Source: Streptomyces polyasparticus
Lineage (GTDB): Bacteria > Actinomycetota > Actinomycetes > Streptomycetales > Streptomycetaceae
Reading direction: 5' to 3'
NCBI RefSeq assembly: GCF_014493765.1
Contig: NZ_JACTVJ010000004.1
Span: 558,001-622,000, forward strand
Length of the DNA: 64,000 nt
In this document: one piece after another, positions 1 through 8,128 of the stretch
Position numbering within the stretch: position 1 is the stretch's first letter
Layout: each line of letters opens with the position of its first letter
The notes under the pieces: model-generated
Databases searched by the model: none
What the model was told of the DNA's origin: nothing
The model's input: the letters and a program-made list of their open reading frames with translations, nothing else
Position numbers and translations under genes: made by a program

Positions 1-240
1 GCGCGGAAAGGGGGCGGATTCGCCCTATCGCATTCGCTTGCTCACGAGACTGCTCCCTTGAGGACCAGGACCCCAGGGTGTGCAGGGGTCCGCGCTTGCC
101 ACAGACCTTGTTGTCTGCGGCCTGGTCTTCACCCGGGGCACCCCGCCACGGACGGAGGGTTGCCGGACAGCGGGCCGGGGCCGTAGTCGCTGTCACTCAT
201 GACCTGTGCAGCATCTTGCCAGAAGATCTTCCACGCGCAA
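1..240. other. Window-edge stretch with no supported gene
   Basis: This stretch lies downstream of trpD, beyond its terminator. I see only very short reading frames on either strand, including a 22-residue minus-strand frame beginning ATGAGTGAC near position 200. None has a convincing ribosome binding site together with a recognisable product. A gene crossing the left edge cannot be excluded. Confidence 0.4.
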
Positions 241-267
241 GGCGCAGTCCGTATCCCGGACTGCGCC
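241..267 (-). terminator. Terminator downstream of trpD
   Basis: Perfect inverted repeat with 11-bp arms, GGCGCAGTCCG (241-251) and CGGACTGCGCC (257-267), and a 5-nt loop. It starts 22 bp past the trpD stop codon. GC-rich stems with no strong U-tract are usual for Streptomyces terminators. Confidence 0.75.
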
Positions 268-289
268 CTGCGTCACATCCGTACGGACC

Positions 290-1354
290 TCAGGAGTTGC
301 TGGCCTTGATCCAGCGCTCCAGCGTCCTGCGTGCCGCCCCCGAGTCGATCGCCTCGGCGGCCTTGTCCATCCCGGCCCTGATCTGCTCGGCGAGCGGCGC
401 GTCCGTCGGGTTCAACGCGACAAGCGCCGCGGCCGAGTTGAGCAGCACCGCGTCCCGTACGGGCCCGGTCTCCCCCGCGAGCACCTTGCGGGCGACCTCC
501 GCGTTGTACGAGGCGTCGGCACCGCGCAGCGCCTCCACGGGCACCAGCTCCAGGCCGACATCCCGCGGATCGAAACGCTCCTCGCGTACGAGACCGTCGC
601 GCACGATCCACACCCGCGAGGACGCCGTGGTGGTCAGCTCGTCGAGCCCGTCGTCGCCGCGGAACACCAGCGAGGAGTTCCCGCGCTCGGCGAACACCCC
701 GGCCACGATCGGCGCCATCCGCGGATCGGCCACGCCCACGGCCTGCGCCTTCACGCGCGCCGGGTTGGTCAGCGGACCGAGCACATTGAAGATCGTCCGG
801 ATGCCCAACTGCCCGCGCGCGGCGCCCGCGTGGCGCAGCGCCGGATGGAACTTCACGGCGAAGCAGAAGGTGATCCCGGCCTCTTCGGCCACCTCGGCCA
901 CCCGCTGCGGCGTCAGCTCCAGATTGACCCCGAGCTTCTCGAGCACGTCGGAGGACCCGGAGGCGGACGAGGCGGCCCGGTTGCCGTGCTTGACGACCTT
1001 GGCCCCGGTGCCGGCGATGACGATGGACGACATCGTCGAGATGTTGACGGTCTTGGCCCCGTCACCACCGGTGCCGACGATGTCCACGGTCGGCCCGGAC
1101 ACCTCGATGACATTGGCGTGCTCGTACATCGCCCGGACGAGCCCGGTGATCTCGTCCACCGTCTCGCCCTTGGCCCGCAGGGCGACCACGAACCCGGCGA
1201 TCTGTGCGTCGGTGGCCTCACCGCGCATGATCCGGTCCATCGCCCAGAACGTGTCCTCGGCGCTCTGGTCCCGCCCGTCGAGCAGCCCGTTCAGTACGGC
1301 GGGCCAGGAACGGACCGCCGTGGTGTCGCCTCCAGCGGGGGTCACAGCGCTCAT
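290..1354 (-). CDS. trpD: Anthranilate phosphoribosyltransferase TrpD
   Basis: A 354-residue protein that joins anthranilate to PRPP to give phosphoribosyl-anthranilate, the second committed step of tryptophan synthesis in the cytoplasm. The PRPP-binding loop [15 protein letters not shown], the KHGNRAAS motif and the [10 protein letters not shown] segment of the glycosyltransferase family 3 fold are all present, and the length is normal. I chose the ATG at 1354 because AGGAG lies 5-6 nt upstream; in-frame upstream starts lack such a site. It stands alone, not in a trp operon, and has its own terminator at 241-267. The adjacent qcr operon is separated from it by a strong hairpin. Standalone trpD next to qcrB is, to my knowledge, the usual Streptomyces arrangement. 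Confidence 0.95.
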   Translation of the reverse strand: MSAVTPAGGDTTAVRSWPAVLNGLLDGRDQSAEDTFWAMDRIMRGEATDAQIAGFVVALRAKGETVDEITGLVRAMYEHANVIEVSGPTVDIVGTGGDGAKTVNISTMSSIVIAGTGAKVVKHGNRAASSASGSSDVLEKLGVNLELTPQRVAEVAEEAGITFCFAVKFHPALRHAGAARGQLGIRTIFNVLGPLTNPARVKAQAVGVADPRMAPIVAGVFAERGNSSLVFRGDDGLDELTTTASSRVWIVRDGLVREERFDPRDVGLELVPVEALRGADASYNAEVARKVLAGETGPVRDAVLLNSAAALVALNPTDAPLAEQIRAGMDKAAEAIDSGAARRTLERWIKASNS

Positions 1355-1417
1355 GGTCGCTCCTGGTGTCATACGAAAACGGTCGGGGCTCAGCCTAGCC
1401 AAGCACTCCGTACGGCA

Positions 1418-1450
1418 AGGAGCCCCGTCCAGCGAGTGGACGGGGCTCCT
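1418..1450 (-). terminator. Terminator of the qcrCAB operon
   Basis: Perfect inverted repeat with 14-bp arms (1418-1431 and 1437-1450, half-site AGGAGCCCCGTCCA) and a 5-nt loop. It begins 23 bp after the qcrB stop and precedes trpD, so it separates the two transcription units. Confidence 0.85.
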
Positions 1451-1473
1451 GCCGTGGCGTTCAGCTACGGAGA

Positions 1474-3108
1474 TCAGTGGTGGCCGTGGCCGCTGGTGAT
1501 CTCCTTGTACTCCTCGGCAGTCGGCTTGGGAATCTGGCTGTCCTCGCCGTACATGCCCTGCGAGAGCTTCGCGCGGAGCTTCTGCGAACCCTTGACCTTG
1601 CGCTCGACACCGTTCTCGTCGACCGTCGGACCGAGCTCGAGCGGCTTGTTCTGCTCGTGCGCGGTGAGGGTGTGCAGCTGCTCCTGGCTGAGCGGCTCGT
1701 GCACCTCGATGAACTCACCGTGCGGCAGGCGCTTGATGATGCCGGACTCGCGTCCGTGCAGCACCTTGTCCTTGTCGCGGCGCTGGAGGCCGAGGCAGAT
1801 CCGCTTGGTGATGATGAAGGCGATGACCGGGGCCACGAAGAACGCGATCCGGACGAACCAGGTGATCGAGTTGATCGACAGGTGGAAGTGGGTCGCCCAG
1901 AGGTCGTTTCCACCACCGATCAGGAGCACGAAGTACCAGGTCAGCCAGGCCACACCGAAGGCCGTACGGGTCGGGGCGTTGCGCGGGCGGTCCAGGATGT
2001 GGTGCTCACGCTTGTCGCCGGTGACCCAGGACTCGATGAACGGCCAGACCGCGATCGCCACGAGCACCAGCGGGAAGATGACCAGCGGGATGAACACACC
2101 CAGGACGAGCGTGTGACCCCAGAGGTTGATCTCCCAGCCCGGCATGACACGGATCAGGCCTTCGGAGAAGCCCATGTACCAGTCGGGCTGTGCACCGGTG
2201 GACACCTGGTCCGGACGGTACGGGCCGAGCGCCCAGATCGGGTTGATCGAGGCGAGCGCCGAGATGGCCGCGATGACACCGAAGACCAGGAAGAAGAAGC
2301 CGCCGGCCTTCGCCATGTACACGGGCAGAAGCGGCATGCCGACCACGTTCTTGTTGGTCTTGCCGGGACCCGCGAACTGGGTGTGCTTGTGGTAGAAGAC
2401 CAGGATCAGGTGCGCCACCACGAGGCCGAGCATGATGCCCGGCAGCAGCAGGATGTGCACCGAGTAGAACCGGGCCACGAAGTCGCCGCCGGGGAACTCT
2501 CCGCCGAACAGGAACATCGACAGATACGTACCGACGATCGGCACCGAGAGCACCGCGCCCTGCATGAAGCGGACACCGGTACCCGACAGCAGGTCGTCCG
2601 GCAGCGAGTAACCGGTGAAGCCGGTGAACATGCCGAGGACCAGCAGCAGGAAGCCGAACAGCCAGTTGACCTCACGCGGCTTGCGGAACGCGCCGGTGAA
2701 GAACACGCGCATCATGTGCACGAGCATGGCCGCGACGAAGATCAGCGCCGCCCAGTGGTGGATCTGACGGATCAGCAGACCACCGCGCACATCGAAGGAG
2801 ATGTGCATGGTCGAGTTGAACGCCTCGGACATCAGCTGGCCCTGCAGGGGCACGTAGCTGCCGTGGTACTCCACCTCGTTCATCGACGGGTGGAAGAACA
2901 GCGTCAGGTACACACCCGTGAGGATGATGATGATGAAGCTGTAGAGGCAGATCTCGCCGAGCATGAAGGACCAGTGGTCCGGGAAGATCTTCCGCATGTT
3001 GGCCTTGGCCAGGGAGTAGATCCCGAGGCGGCCGTCGGCCCAGTCGGCAACCCGCTCGCCGGCGGGTGCTTTGCGCTTTTCCGTAGAAGAAGCTGTTGTG
3101 GTGCTCAT
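1474..3108 (-). CDS. qcrB: Cytochrome bc1 (bcc) complex cytochrome b subunit QcrB
   Basis: A 544-residue integral membrane subunit of the menaquinol:cytochrome c oxidoreductase (complex III) of the bcc-aa3 supercomplex. It carries the quinol sites and the two b-type haems. The cytochrome b core is clear: [14 protein letters not shown] and MLVHMMRVF in the N-terminal bundle carry haem-ligand histidines, and the Qo segment appears as [11 protein letters not shown] in place of the classical PEW motif. The C-terminal extension, ending in GHGHH, is typical of actinobacterial QcrB. The ATG at 3108 overlaps the qcrA stop by 4 bp (ATGA), so the two are translationally coupled. It is the last gene of qcrC-qcrA-qcrB and is followed by a terminator. 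Confidence 0.96.
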   Translation of the reverse strand: MSTTTASSTEKRKAPAGERVADWADGRLGIYSLAKANMRKIFPDHWSFMLGEICLYSFIIIILTGVYLTLFFHPSMNEVEYHGSYVPLQGQLMSEAFNSTMHISFDVRGGLLIRQIHHWAALIFVAAMLVHMMRVFFTGAFRKPREVNWLFGFLLLVLGMFTGFTGYSLPDDLLSGTGVRFMQGAVLSVPIVGTYLSMFLFGGEFPGGDFVARFYSVHILLLPGIMLGLVVAHLILVFYHKHTQFAGPGKTNKNVVGMPLLPVYMAKAGGFFFLVFGVIAAISALASINPIWALGPYRPDQVSTGAQPDWYMGFSEGLIRVMPGWEINLWGHTLVLGVFIPLVIFPLVLVAIAVWPFIESWVTGDKREHHILDRPRNAPTRTAFGVAWLTWYFVLLIGGGNDLWATHFHLSINSITWFVRIAFFVAPVIAFIITKRICLGLQRRDKDKVLHGRESGIIKRLPHGEFIEVHEPLSQEQLHTLTAHEQNKPLELGPTVDENGVERKVKGSQKLRAKLSQGMYGEDSQIPKPTAEEYKEITSGHGHH

Positions 3109-4157
3109 CCGCGCTCCCAGAAGGCAGGACCGACAGGCTCCTCGAAGTCGCCAAGCGCCTGGAGGTAGCCCTCCTCGTTCACGCCGATGCGCAGCTGCGG
3201 CAGGGCGTGGCCGGCGGGACCGAAGATCACTCGGGCACCGTCGGTGAGGTCGAAGGTGGACTGGTGGCACGGGCAGAGGACGTGGTGCGTCTGCTGCTCG
3301 TACAGGGAGATCGGGCAGCCCACGTGGGTGCAGATCTTCGAGTACGCCACGATGCCCTCGTGGGACCACTCGAGTTCCTGCTTGTCCTTGATGTCGTCCG
3401 GCTCGATGCGGACGATCATCAGGGCGGCCTTGGCGATCTGGGTCTGGAAGTCGTGGTCGTGCTCCTCCAGGCCTTCCGGCTTGGCGAAGGTCAGCGAACC
3501 GACGGCCACGTCCGAGGGACGCAGCGGCTCGTTCGTGTTCTGGTTCACGAGCAGCTTGCCCTTGGCCCACAGCGTGTGCCGGAGCTTGTCCTCCGGCAGC
3601 GGACCGAGGTCACGCAGCAGGACGACACCGGACAGCGGGACCAGGGTCAGCGCACCGAACATGGTGTTGCGGATCAGCTTGCGCCGTCCGATCGCCGACT
3701 CCTTGGCGCCCTGCTTGAAGTCCGCGAGTACCTTCGCCTTGACCTCGGGCGGCGCCTCGATGGCGTGCCGCTCGTCGGCGATCTCCTCGTCGGACATCAG
3801 GGTGCGGGCCCAGTGGACCGCGCCCGCGCCGATGCAGAACAGCGCGACACCGAGGGTCATGCCCAGGGCGAAGTTCAGCGCGCTGATGTGCCCGATCGGC
3901 CAGACGTAGATGCTCTTGTCGACCGGGAACGCCACGTACGAGGCGATGAAGCCGATCGTGGCCAGCATCGACAGCGTGAACAGGAACGCCACGGTGCGCT
4001 CGGAGCGCTTGGCGGCCCGCTCGTCGATGTCCTGGATGCGGTGCTCATGGGGCGGCAGTCCGGGGTCGGCGAACGGGTTGTCCCCGTGCTTCTCCAGGTC
4101 GGCGCCGTCGGCCTGCGCTACGGGCAGGTTCTCTTCTGGAATGTCTTGGCTGCTCAT
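3105..4157 (-). CDS. qcrA: Rieske iron-sulfur subunit QcrA
   Basis: A 350-residue Rieske protein that moves one electron from menaquinol to the dihaem cytochrome QcrC. The 2Fe-2S ligands are in CTHVGCP and CPCHQS near residues 280-305. Three hydrophobic segments precede the Rieske domain, the actinobacterial form, rather than the single anchor of proteobacterial proteins. The chosen ATG at 4157 overlaps the qcrC stop by 4 bp. The charged N-terminal tail before the first helix is cytoplasmic by inference. Both ends overlap neighbours, so qcrC, qcrA and qcrB must be one transcript. Confidence 0.96.
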   Translation of the reverse strand: MSSQDIPEENLPVAQADGADLEKHGDNPFADPGLPPHEHRIQDIDERAAKRSERTVAFLFTLSMLATIGFIASYVAFPVDKSIYVWPIGHISALNFALGMTLGVALFCIGAGAVHWARTLMSDEEIADERHAIEAPPEVKAKVLADFKQGAKESAIGRRKLIRNTMFGALTLVPLSGVVLLRDLGPLPEDKLRHTLWAKGKLLVNQNTNEPLRPSDVAVGSLTFAKPEGLEEHDHDFQTQIAKAALMIVRIEPDDIKDKQELEWSHEGIVAYSKICTHVGCPISLYEQQTHHVLCPCHQSTFDLTDGARVIFGPAGHALPQLRIGVNEEGYLQALGDFEEPVGPAFWERG

Positions 4158-4963
4158 GACTTCTTGGCCTTTGCGGTCCGCGCGGCGACCCACACAGCGA
4201 CGGCGATCAGGGCGCCGAGACCGAAGATCCAGGCGAACAGACCCTCACTGACCGGGCCGAGCCCGCCCAGCTTGAGACCGCCGGGGCTCTCCGTCTTCTC
4301 ACCGTTGACCGCGTCAAGGTACGCGATGATGTCCTTCTTCTGCTTCTCCGGCATCGTCGTGTCGGGGAAGGAGGGCATGTTCTGCGGGCCGGTCTGCATG
4401 GCCTCGTAGATGTGCTTGGGGCTGACGCCCTCAAGGCTCGGCGCGAACTTGCCCTTCGTCAGGGCACCGCCCTCACCGGTGAAGTTGTGGCACTGCGCGC
4501 AGTTGGTGCGGAACAGCTCGCCACCCTTGGCGATGTCCGCACCCTCCGGGCTGTACTGCTTGTCCGTCGGGGTGACCGGACCGGCGCCGAGGGAGGCGAT
4601 GTACGCGGCCAGCTGGTCGATCTGGGCCTGCGTGTAGATGTTCTTCTTCTTCGGCACCTGGGCGCCGGGCTGCTGGGCCGGCATACGGCCGGTGCCCACC
4701 TGGAAGTCCACCGCGGCGGAGCCGACGCCCACGAGCGACGGACCGTCAGTGGTGCCCTGGCCACCGGTGCCGTGGCAGCTGGCGCAGCCGACCGAGTAGA
4801 GCTTCTTGCCCTCCTCGATCGCGAGGGACTGGGAGGTTTCTTCGGCCTGCGCCTTGTCCGCCGGCGCGAACGCGGCGTACAGCCCCCCGGTGGCCGCCAG
4901 CGCGAGGATTAGGACGACGACCGCCGCCAGCGGATGGCGTCGTCGTGCGGAGAGCTTTTTCAC
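4154..4963 (-). CDS. qcrC: Dihaem cytochrome c subunit QcrC
   Basis: A 269-residue membrane-anchored dihaem cytochrome c. The haem attachment motifs CASCH and CAQCH mark two cytochrome c domains (about residues 50-135 and 145-225), and methionines in GRMPAQQ and NMPSF are the likely axial ligands. An N-terminal hydrophobic segment (about 12-32) exports the domains, and a C-terminal helix (about 240-260) anchors them. A fused dihaem QcrC lets actinobacteria pass electrons directly to the CuA site of CtaC without soluble cytochrome c. The start is GTG, with only a weak upstream GGGG as ribosome binding site. Gene order ctaE-qcrC-qcrA-qcrB suggests co-expression, with 85 bp between ctaE and qcrC. 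Confidence 0.95.
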   Translation of the reverse strand: MKKLSARRRHPLAAVVVLILALAATGGLYAAFAPADKAQAEETSQSLAIEEGKKLYSVGCASCHGTGGQGTTDGPSLVGVGSAAVDFQVGTGRMPAQQPGAQVPKKKNIYTQAQIDQLAAYIASLGAGPVTPTDKQYSPEGADIAKGGELFRTNCAQCHNFTGEGGALTKGKFAPSLEGVSPKHIYEAMQTGPQNMPSFPDTTMPEKQKKDIIAYLDAVNGEKTESPGGLKLGGLGPVSEGLFAWIFGLGALIAVAVWVAARTAKAKKS

Positions 4964-5048
4964 GGATTACCCCGGTGTCAGGATCTTCTGCGTCGATGCT
5001 TCGGAAAGGGTTCGGGTCTCGGCCCGGCTTGCGGGTTCTTCGGCCCGG

Positions 5049-5669
5049 CTACTTGATCATGTAGATCGTGGCGAAGAGGCCGATCCACACGACATCGACG
5101 AAGTGCCAGTAGTAGGACACGACGATGGCTGCGGTCGCCTGCTCGTGGGTGAATCTGCGAGCCGCGTAGGTACGGCCCAGTACGAGCAGGAAGGCGATGA
5201 GGCCGCCCGTCACGTGCAGGCCGTGGAAGCCGGTGGTCAGGTAGAACACCGAGCCGTACGGGTCGGACGAGAGCGAGAGACCCTCGTGCTTGACCAGCTC
5301 GGTGTACTCGAAGACCTGACCGCCGATGAAGACCGCGCCCATGATGAAGGTCACGATGAACCACATCCGGAGCTTCTTCACGTCCCCGCGCTCGGCGGCG
5401 AAGACGCCGAGCTGGCAGGTGAGCGAAGAGAGCACCAGGATCGTGGTGTTCGTCGCCGAGAAGGGGAAGTTCAGGCTCGAGGCCATTTCCTTCCAGTGCT
5501 CGGCACCCGTCACCGAACGCAGGGTGAAGTACATCGCGAAGAGGGCCGCGAAGAACATCAGCTCGGAACTCAACCAGATGATGGTTCCGACGCTGGTGAG
5601 GTTCGGCCGATTGACCGACGGGTGCGCGTGCCCGGTTTCTACTGTCGTTGCTGTCGCCACGACCGACAT
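5049..5669 (-). CDS. ctaE: Cytochrome c oxidase subunit III CtaE
   Basis: A 206-residue membrane protein with five predicted helices, subunit III of the aa3-type oxidase, which stabilises subunit I during turnover. Family landmarks are [26 protein letters not shown] and the C-terminal [14 protein letters not shown]. It lies ahead of the qcr genes and away from ctaCDF, the usual actinobacterial split. The ATG at 5669 has no recognisable Shine-Dalgarno sequence and sits inside a perfect dyad (5660-5680), which is odd and is described separately. Confidence 0.95.
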   Translation of the reverse strand: MSVVATATTVETGHAHPSVNRPNLTSVGTIIWLSSELMFFAALFAMYFTLRSVTGAEHWKEMASSLNFPFSATNTTILVLSSLTCQLGVFAAERGDVKKLRMWFIVTFIMGAVFIGGQVFEYTELVKHEGLSLSSDPYGSVFYLTTGFHGLHVTGGLIAFLLVLGRTYAARRFTHEQATAAIVVSYYWHFVDVVWIGLFATIYMIK

Positions 5670-5680
5670 TATGTCGGTCG
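5660..5680. promoter_or_regulatory. Perfect dyad overlapping the ctaE start codon
   Basis: 10-bp arms CGACCGACAT and ATGTCGGTCG separated by one T. The right half on the minus strand is the ATG and next codons of ctaE. It could be a protein operator or an mRNA hairpin that buries the start codon. No ribosome binding site is visible upstream. The dyad itself is seen directly; its function is inferred. Confidence 0.5.
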
Positions 5681-5773
5681 CTTATCTGGCACTCACTCCG
5701 GGGGGTGCCGTTCGGAGTGTTCGCGCCCGATGTCCAGCCCGGATGGCCCATCGAAGGCCTCTGCGTACCGGTG

Positions 5774-5800
5774 TTGACGGGGTGTTTGACGGAGTAGCAT
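5774..5800 (+). promoter_or_regulatory. Candidate promoter for the receiver-like gene
   Basis: TTGACG (5774-5779) and TAGCAT (5795-5800) resemble -35 and -10 hexamers but are only 15 bp apart. A second TTGACG partly repeats the first. It lies about 40 bp before the start at 5838. Weak prediction. Confidence 0.35.
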
Positions 5801-5837
5801 CCGCGCAACGGTGTACGGCCTTTCCCACGGAGGAACC

Positions 5838-6239
5838 ATGCAGTCGACCGCCACGGTCCTGGTCTACAGCGACGACGCCAACACCCGCGAACAGGTGAGG
5901 CTGGCGACCGGTCGCAGGCCGGCCGCGGACGTTCCCCAGGTCGAGTTCATCGAGTGCGCCACGCCCGCCGCCGTCCTCAAGGAGCTGGACCGGGGCGGCA
6001 TCGACGTCTGCGTCTTCGACGGTGAGGCCGTGCCGATGGGCGGCATGGGGATGTGCCGGCAGATCAAGGACGAGATCTTCAAGGCCCCGCCCGTGCTGCT
6101 CCTCATGGGCCGCCCGCAGGACGCCTGGCTGGCCACCTGGAGCCGCGCCGAGGCCGCGGTGACCCTGCCGGTCGAACCCGTGGAGTTCGCCTCCGCACTG
6201 GCCGCGCTGCTGCGTTCGCGCCTGTCCGTCGAGGCCTGA
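5838..6239 (+). CDS. Degenerate receiver-domain protein (orphan)
   Basis: A 133-residue cytoplasmic protein shaped like a response-regulator receiver: VLVYSDDANTRE as strand 1 with acidic residues (D12, D13), then IDVCVFDGEAVPMGGMGMC with the candidate phosphoacceptor D61. The conserved lysine of the fifth strand (usual K-P) is missing, the segment reading TLPVEPVEF. It therefore may not switch by ordinary phosphorylation. There is no output domain. A good GGAGG lies 5 nt before the ATG. It sits alone, divergent from ctaE, inside the respiratory gene block; a link to oxidase control is only positional. A conserved orphan of this kind occurs at this place in Streptomyces genomes, as far as I recall. 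Confidence 0.75.
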   Translation: MQSTATVLVYSDDANTREQVRLATGRRPAADVPQVEFIECATPAAVLKELDRGGIDVCVFDGEAVPMGGMGMCRQIKDEIFKAPPVLLLMGRPQDAWLATWSRAEAAVTLPVEPVEFASALAALLRSRLSVEA

Positions 6240-6274
6240 CCGCCGCCCGATCTCCCTTGGCACAGAACGCACTT

Positions 6275-6302
6275 GAGCCCGTACGGACCTCCGTACGGGC
6301 TC
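6275..6302. terminator. Bidirectional terminator between convergent genes
   Basis: Perfect inverted repeat with 13-bp arms GAGCCCGTACGGA (6275-6287) and TCCGTACGGGCTC (6290-6302). It lies between the receiver-like gene and the convergent transpeptidase gene. Confidence 0.85.
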
Positions 6303-6345
6303 ACGTCATGTCACGCGTTAGGGTCACGTCCGACCCGGCCCCGCG

Positions 6346-7590
6346 TCACACGGACGGGCGCAGCCTGGCCTCGTCGTGGTGGGTCTGGCCCTCGCGCAGA
6401 CCGGCGTTGACGACGCTGCCCTTCAGCCAGTCCTTCCACTCCATGTTCCAGTCACCGAGGCCGTTGCCGTACGCCGGCAGGTACTCGCCGTAGCTGTTGA
6501 TGGTGCGCACGATGTCGCCGGGCTGCACGATCCCGTAGAACCAGGCGGCGTTGCCTGTGCTCATTCCCACACATCCGTGGCTGACGTTGGCGTAGCCGTG
6601 CGAGCCGGCCGACCAGGGCGCGGCGTGCACGTACTCGCCGGTGTCCGTGAGGCGGGTCGCGTAGTACACCTGCTTGTCGTAGAACTCGGCGGCGCCGATG
6701 GCGCGGCTGGTCATCCGCACCACGTACTCCTTGCCGAGCACGACCTTGGTGCCGTTGCGCGTCTCCCAGCCGGGCTTCCCGGTGGTGACCGGCACGGAGT
6801 TGATCTCCTCGCCGTTGCGGTAGACCGTCATGTAGTGCGCGCCGGCGTCCACGACGGCCTCGATCTTGCTGCCCGTGGTGAGCTTCAGGGGCTTGCCTTC
6901 GCCGCCCCACAGCTTGTCGTCGATCTTCACGCCCTCCAGGTGCGAGGAGACGGAGATCTTGGCGTTGGCGGGCCAGTAGTCCTTCGGGCGGTAGTGGAGC
7001 TTGTCGTCCTCGAACCAGTGCCAGGTGCCCTCCGTGGCGGGCTCCGAGCGGACCTCCAGGGAACGCTCGACGATCGCCCGGGCCTTCTTGTCCGTGACGG
7101 GCTTGCTCAGCTTGGCGGTGACGGGCATCCCGACGCCGTACTGGCCCGCCTCGGGGCCGAACTCGACGTCCAGGCGCCCCTTCCTGGCCGCGTCGCGGGT
7201 CTCGAACGTGAGGACCTTGCGGCCGGGCGAGCCCTCTTCGTCCTCGGTGCTCACCTTGACCGTGTAGGCGGCGCCGGCGGCGAGCGGCGACGTGGAGTGC
7301 CAGCGGCTGCCGTCGGCGGCGAGCTCACCGGCTACGTAACGGCCCAGCGAATCCGTGGCGGTGACGTCGGTGATCCGTCCGTCCTTGCCCTGTGCGGTGA
7401 CTTCGAGGGGCTTGTCCGGGTCGGCCTTCTGGGAGCCCGCGGGCCCGTTGAAGGCGATCTGGCCGGCCGCGTCATAGGGCTTCGCCGAGAGCGGGTGGCC
7501 GTCGGAACCGCAGCCCGTGGCGCCCGCGGCAAGCGCGGCCACAAGAAGGGTGCAGCTCAATACCGTGCGCATTCGCGGTGAGTGGCTCAT
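6346..7590 (-). CDS. L,D-transpeptidase lipoprotein (YkuD family)
   Basis: A 414-residue exported lipoprotein predicted to make 3-3 cross-links in peptidoglycan outside the membrane. The signal peptide ends in a lipobox, AGATGC, with the lipidated cysteine followed by GSDG. Two Ig-like domains (about residues 60-270) precede the YkuD catalytic domain, whose signature SHGCVGMST carries the nucleophile C340 and its histidine. This is the layout of mycobacterial and Streptomyces Ldt proteins. The ATG at 7590 was chosen because it gives a complete positively charged signal peptide; an inner ATG at 7572 is possible. The gene separates ctaE from ctaF but has its own flanking terminators, so it is not in the oxidase operon. 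Confidence 0.92.
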   Translation of the reverse strand: MSHSPRMRTVLSCTLLVAALAAGATGCGSDGHPLSAKPYDAAGQIAFNGPAGSQKADPDKPLEVTAQGKDGRITDVTATDSLGRYVAGELAADGSRWHSTSPLAAGAAYTVKVSTEDEEGSPGRKVLTFETRDAARKGRLDVEFGPEAGQYGVGMPVTAKLSKPVTDKKARAIVERSLEVRSEPATEGTWHWFEDDKLHYRPKDYWPANAKISVSSHLEGVKIDDKLWGGEGKPLKLTTGSKIEAVVDAGAHYMTVYRNGEEINSVPVTTGKPGWETRNGTKVVLGKEYVVRMTSRAIGAAEFYDKQVYYATRLTDTGEYVHAAPWSAGSHGYANVSHGCVGMSTGNAAWFYGIVQPGDIVRTINSYGEYLPAYGNGLGDWNMEWKDWLKGSVVNAGLREGQTHHDEARLRPSV

Positions 7591-7661
7591 GCAGCACACG
7601 CTATGAAGGTTTGTCAGCGACGGCGCGCGGAGTGCTCCGTACGAGAAGCCCAAACTGCTGC

Positions 7662-7710
7662 AAAAGAGGGGCCCGGACGACTCCTGACGGAGTGTCCGGG
7701 CCCCTCTTTT
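7662..7710 (-). terminator. Terminator of the ctaCDF operon
   Basis: A long hairpin whose arms GAGGGGCCCGGAC and GTCCGGGCCCCTC are extended inward by ACTCC/GGAGT after one unpaired base. An A-run precedes the stem and a T-run follows it, so it can stop transcription in both directions. It lies just past the ctaF stop. Confidence 0.9.
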
Positions 7711-7729
7711 CGATCAGCGTGCTAACGCG

Positions 7730-8128
7730 TCACTGGTTCTGGTTCTCACCGCGGTAGTACTCGAAGACCCAGCCCCACAGGCCGATCAGGATGATCGGGG
7801 CCGAGAAGTAGAGCAGCCACCAGCCGAAGACGACGCCCATGAAGGCGAGCGCGCCACCGACACCGAGCGCGAGCGGCTGCCAGCTGTGCGGGGAGAAGAA
7901 CCCCACCTCGCCGGCCTCGTCCGCGACATCGGCCTCCTTGTTGTCCTGCGCCATGGCGTCCACGCGCCGGGCCGTGAAGGCCAGGTAGTAGCCGACCATG
8001 ATGCACAGGCCGAAGGCCAGGAACAGAGCCGTGGTGCCGGCCGGCTCCTTGGACCACACGCCGTAGACGATCGCCATGCCGAGCACGAAGACGCTCAGCC
8101 AGATGAACATCTTGCCTTGGACCTTCAC
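7730..8128 (-). CDS. ctaF: Cytochrome c oxidase polypeptide 4 CtaF
   Basis: A 132-residue actinobacterial subunit IV of the aa3 oxidase. It has four hydrophobic segments (about residues 8-24, 34-52, 85-102 and 106-124) and ends in [13 protein letters not shown], the conserved tail of this family. The GTG at 8128 overlaps the ctaD stop (GTGA), so it is the distal, translationally coupled gene of ctaC-ctaD-ctaF. It has no cofactor ligands; known family members are structural and needed for stable supercomplex assembly. Confidence 0.93.
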   Translation of the reverse strand: MKVQGKMFIWLSVFVLGMAIVYGVWSKEPAGTTALFLAFGLCIMVGYYLAFTARRVDAMAQDNKEADVADEAGEVGFFSPHSWQPLALGVGGALAFMGVVFGWWLLYFSAPIILIGLWGWVFEYYRGENQNQ

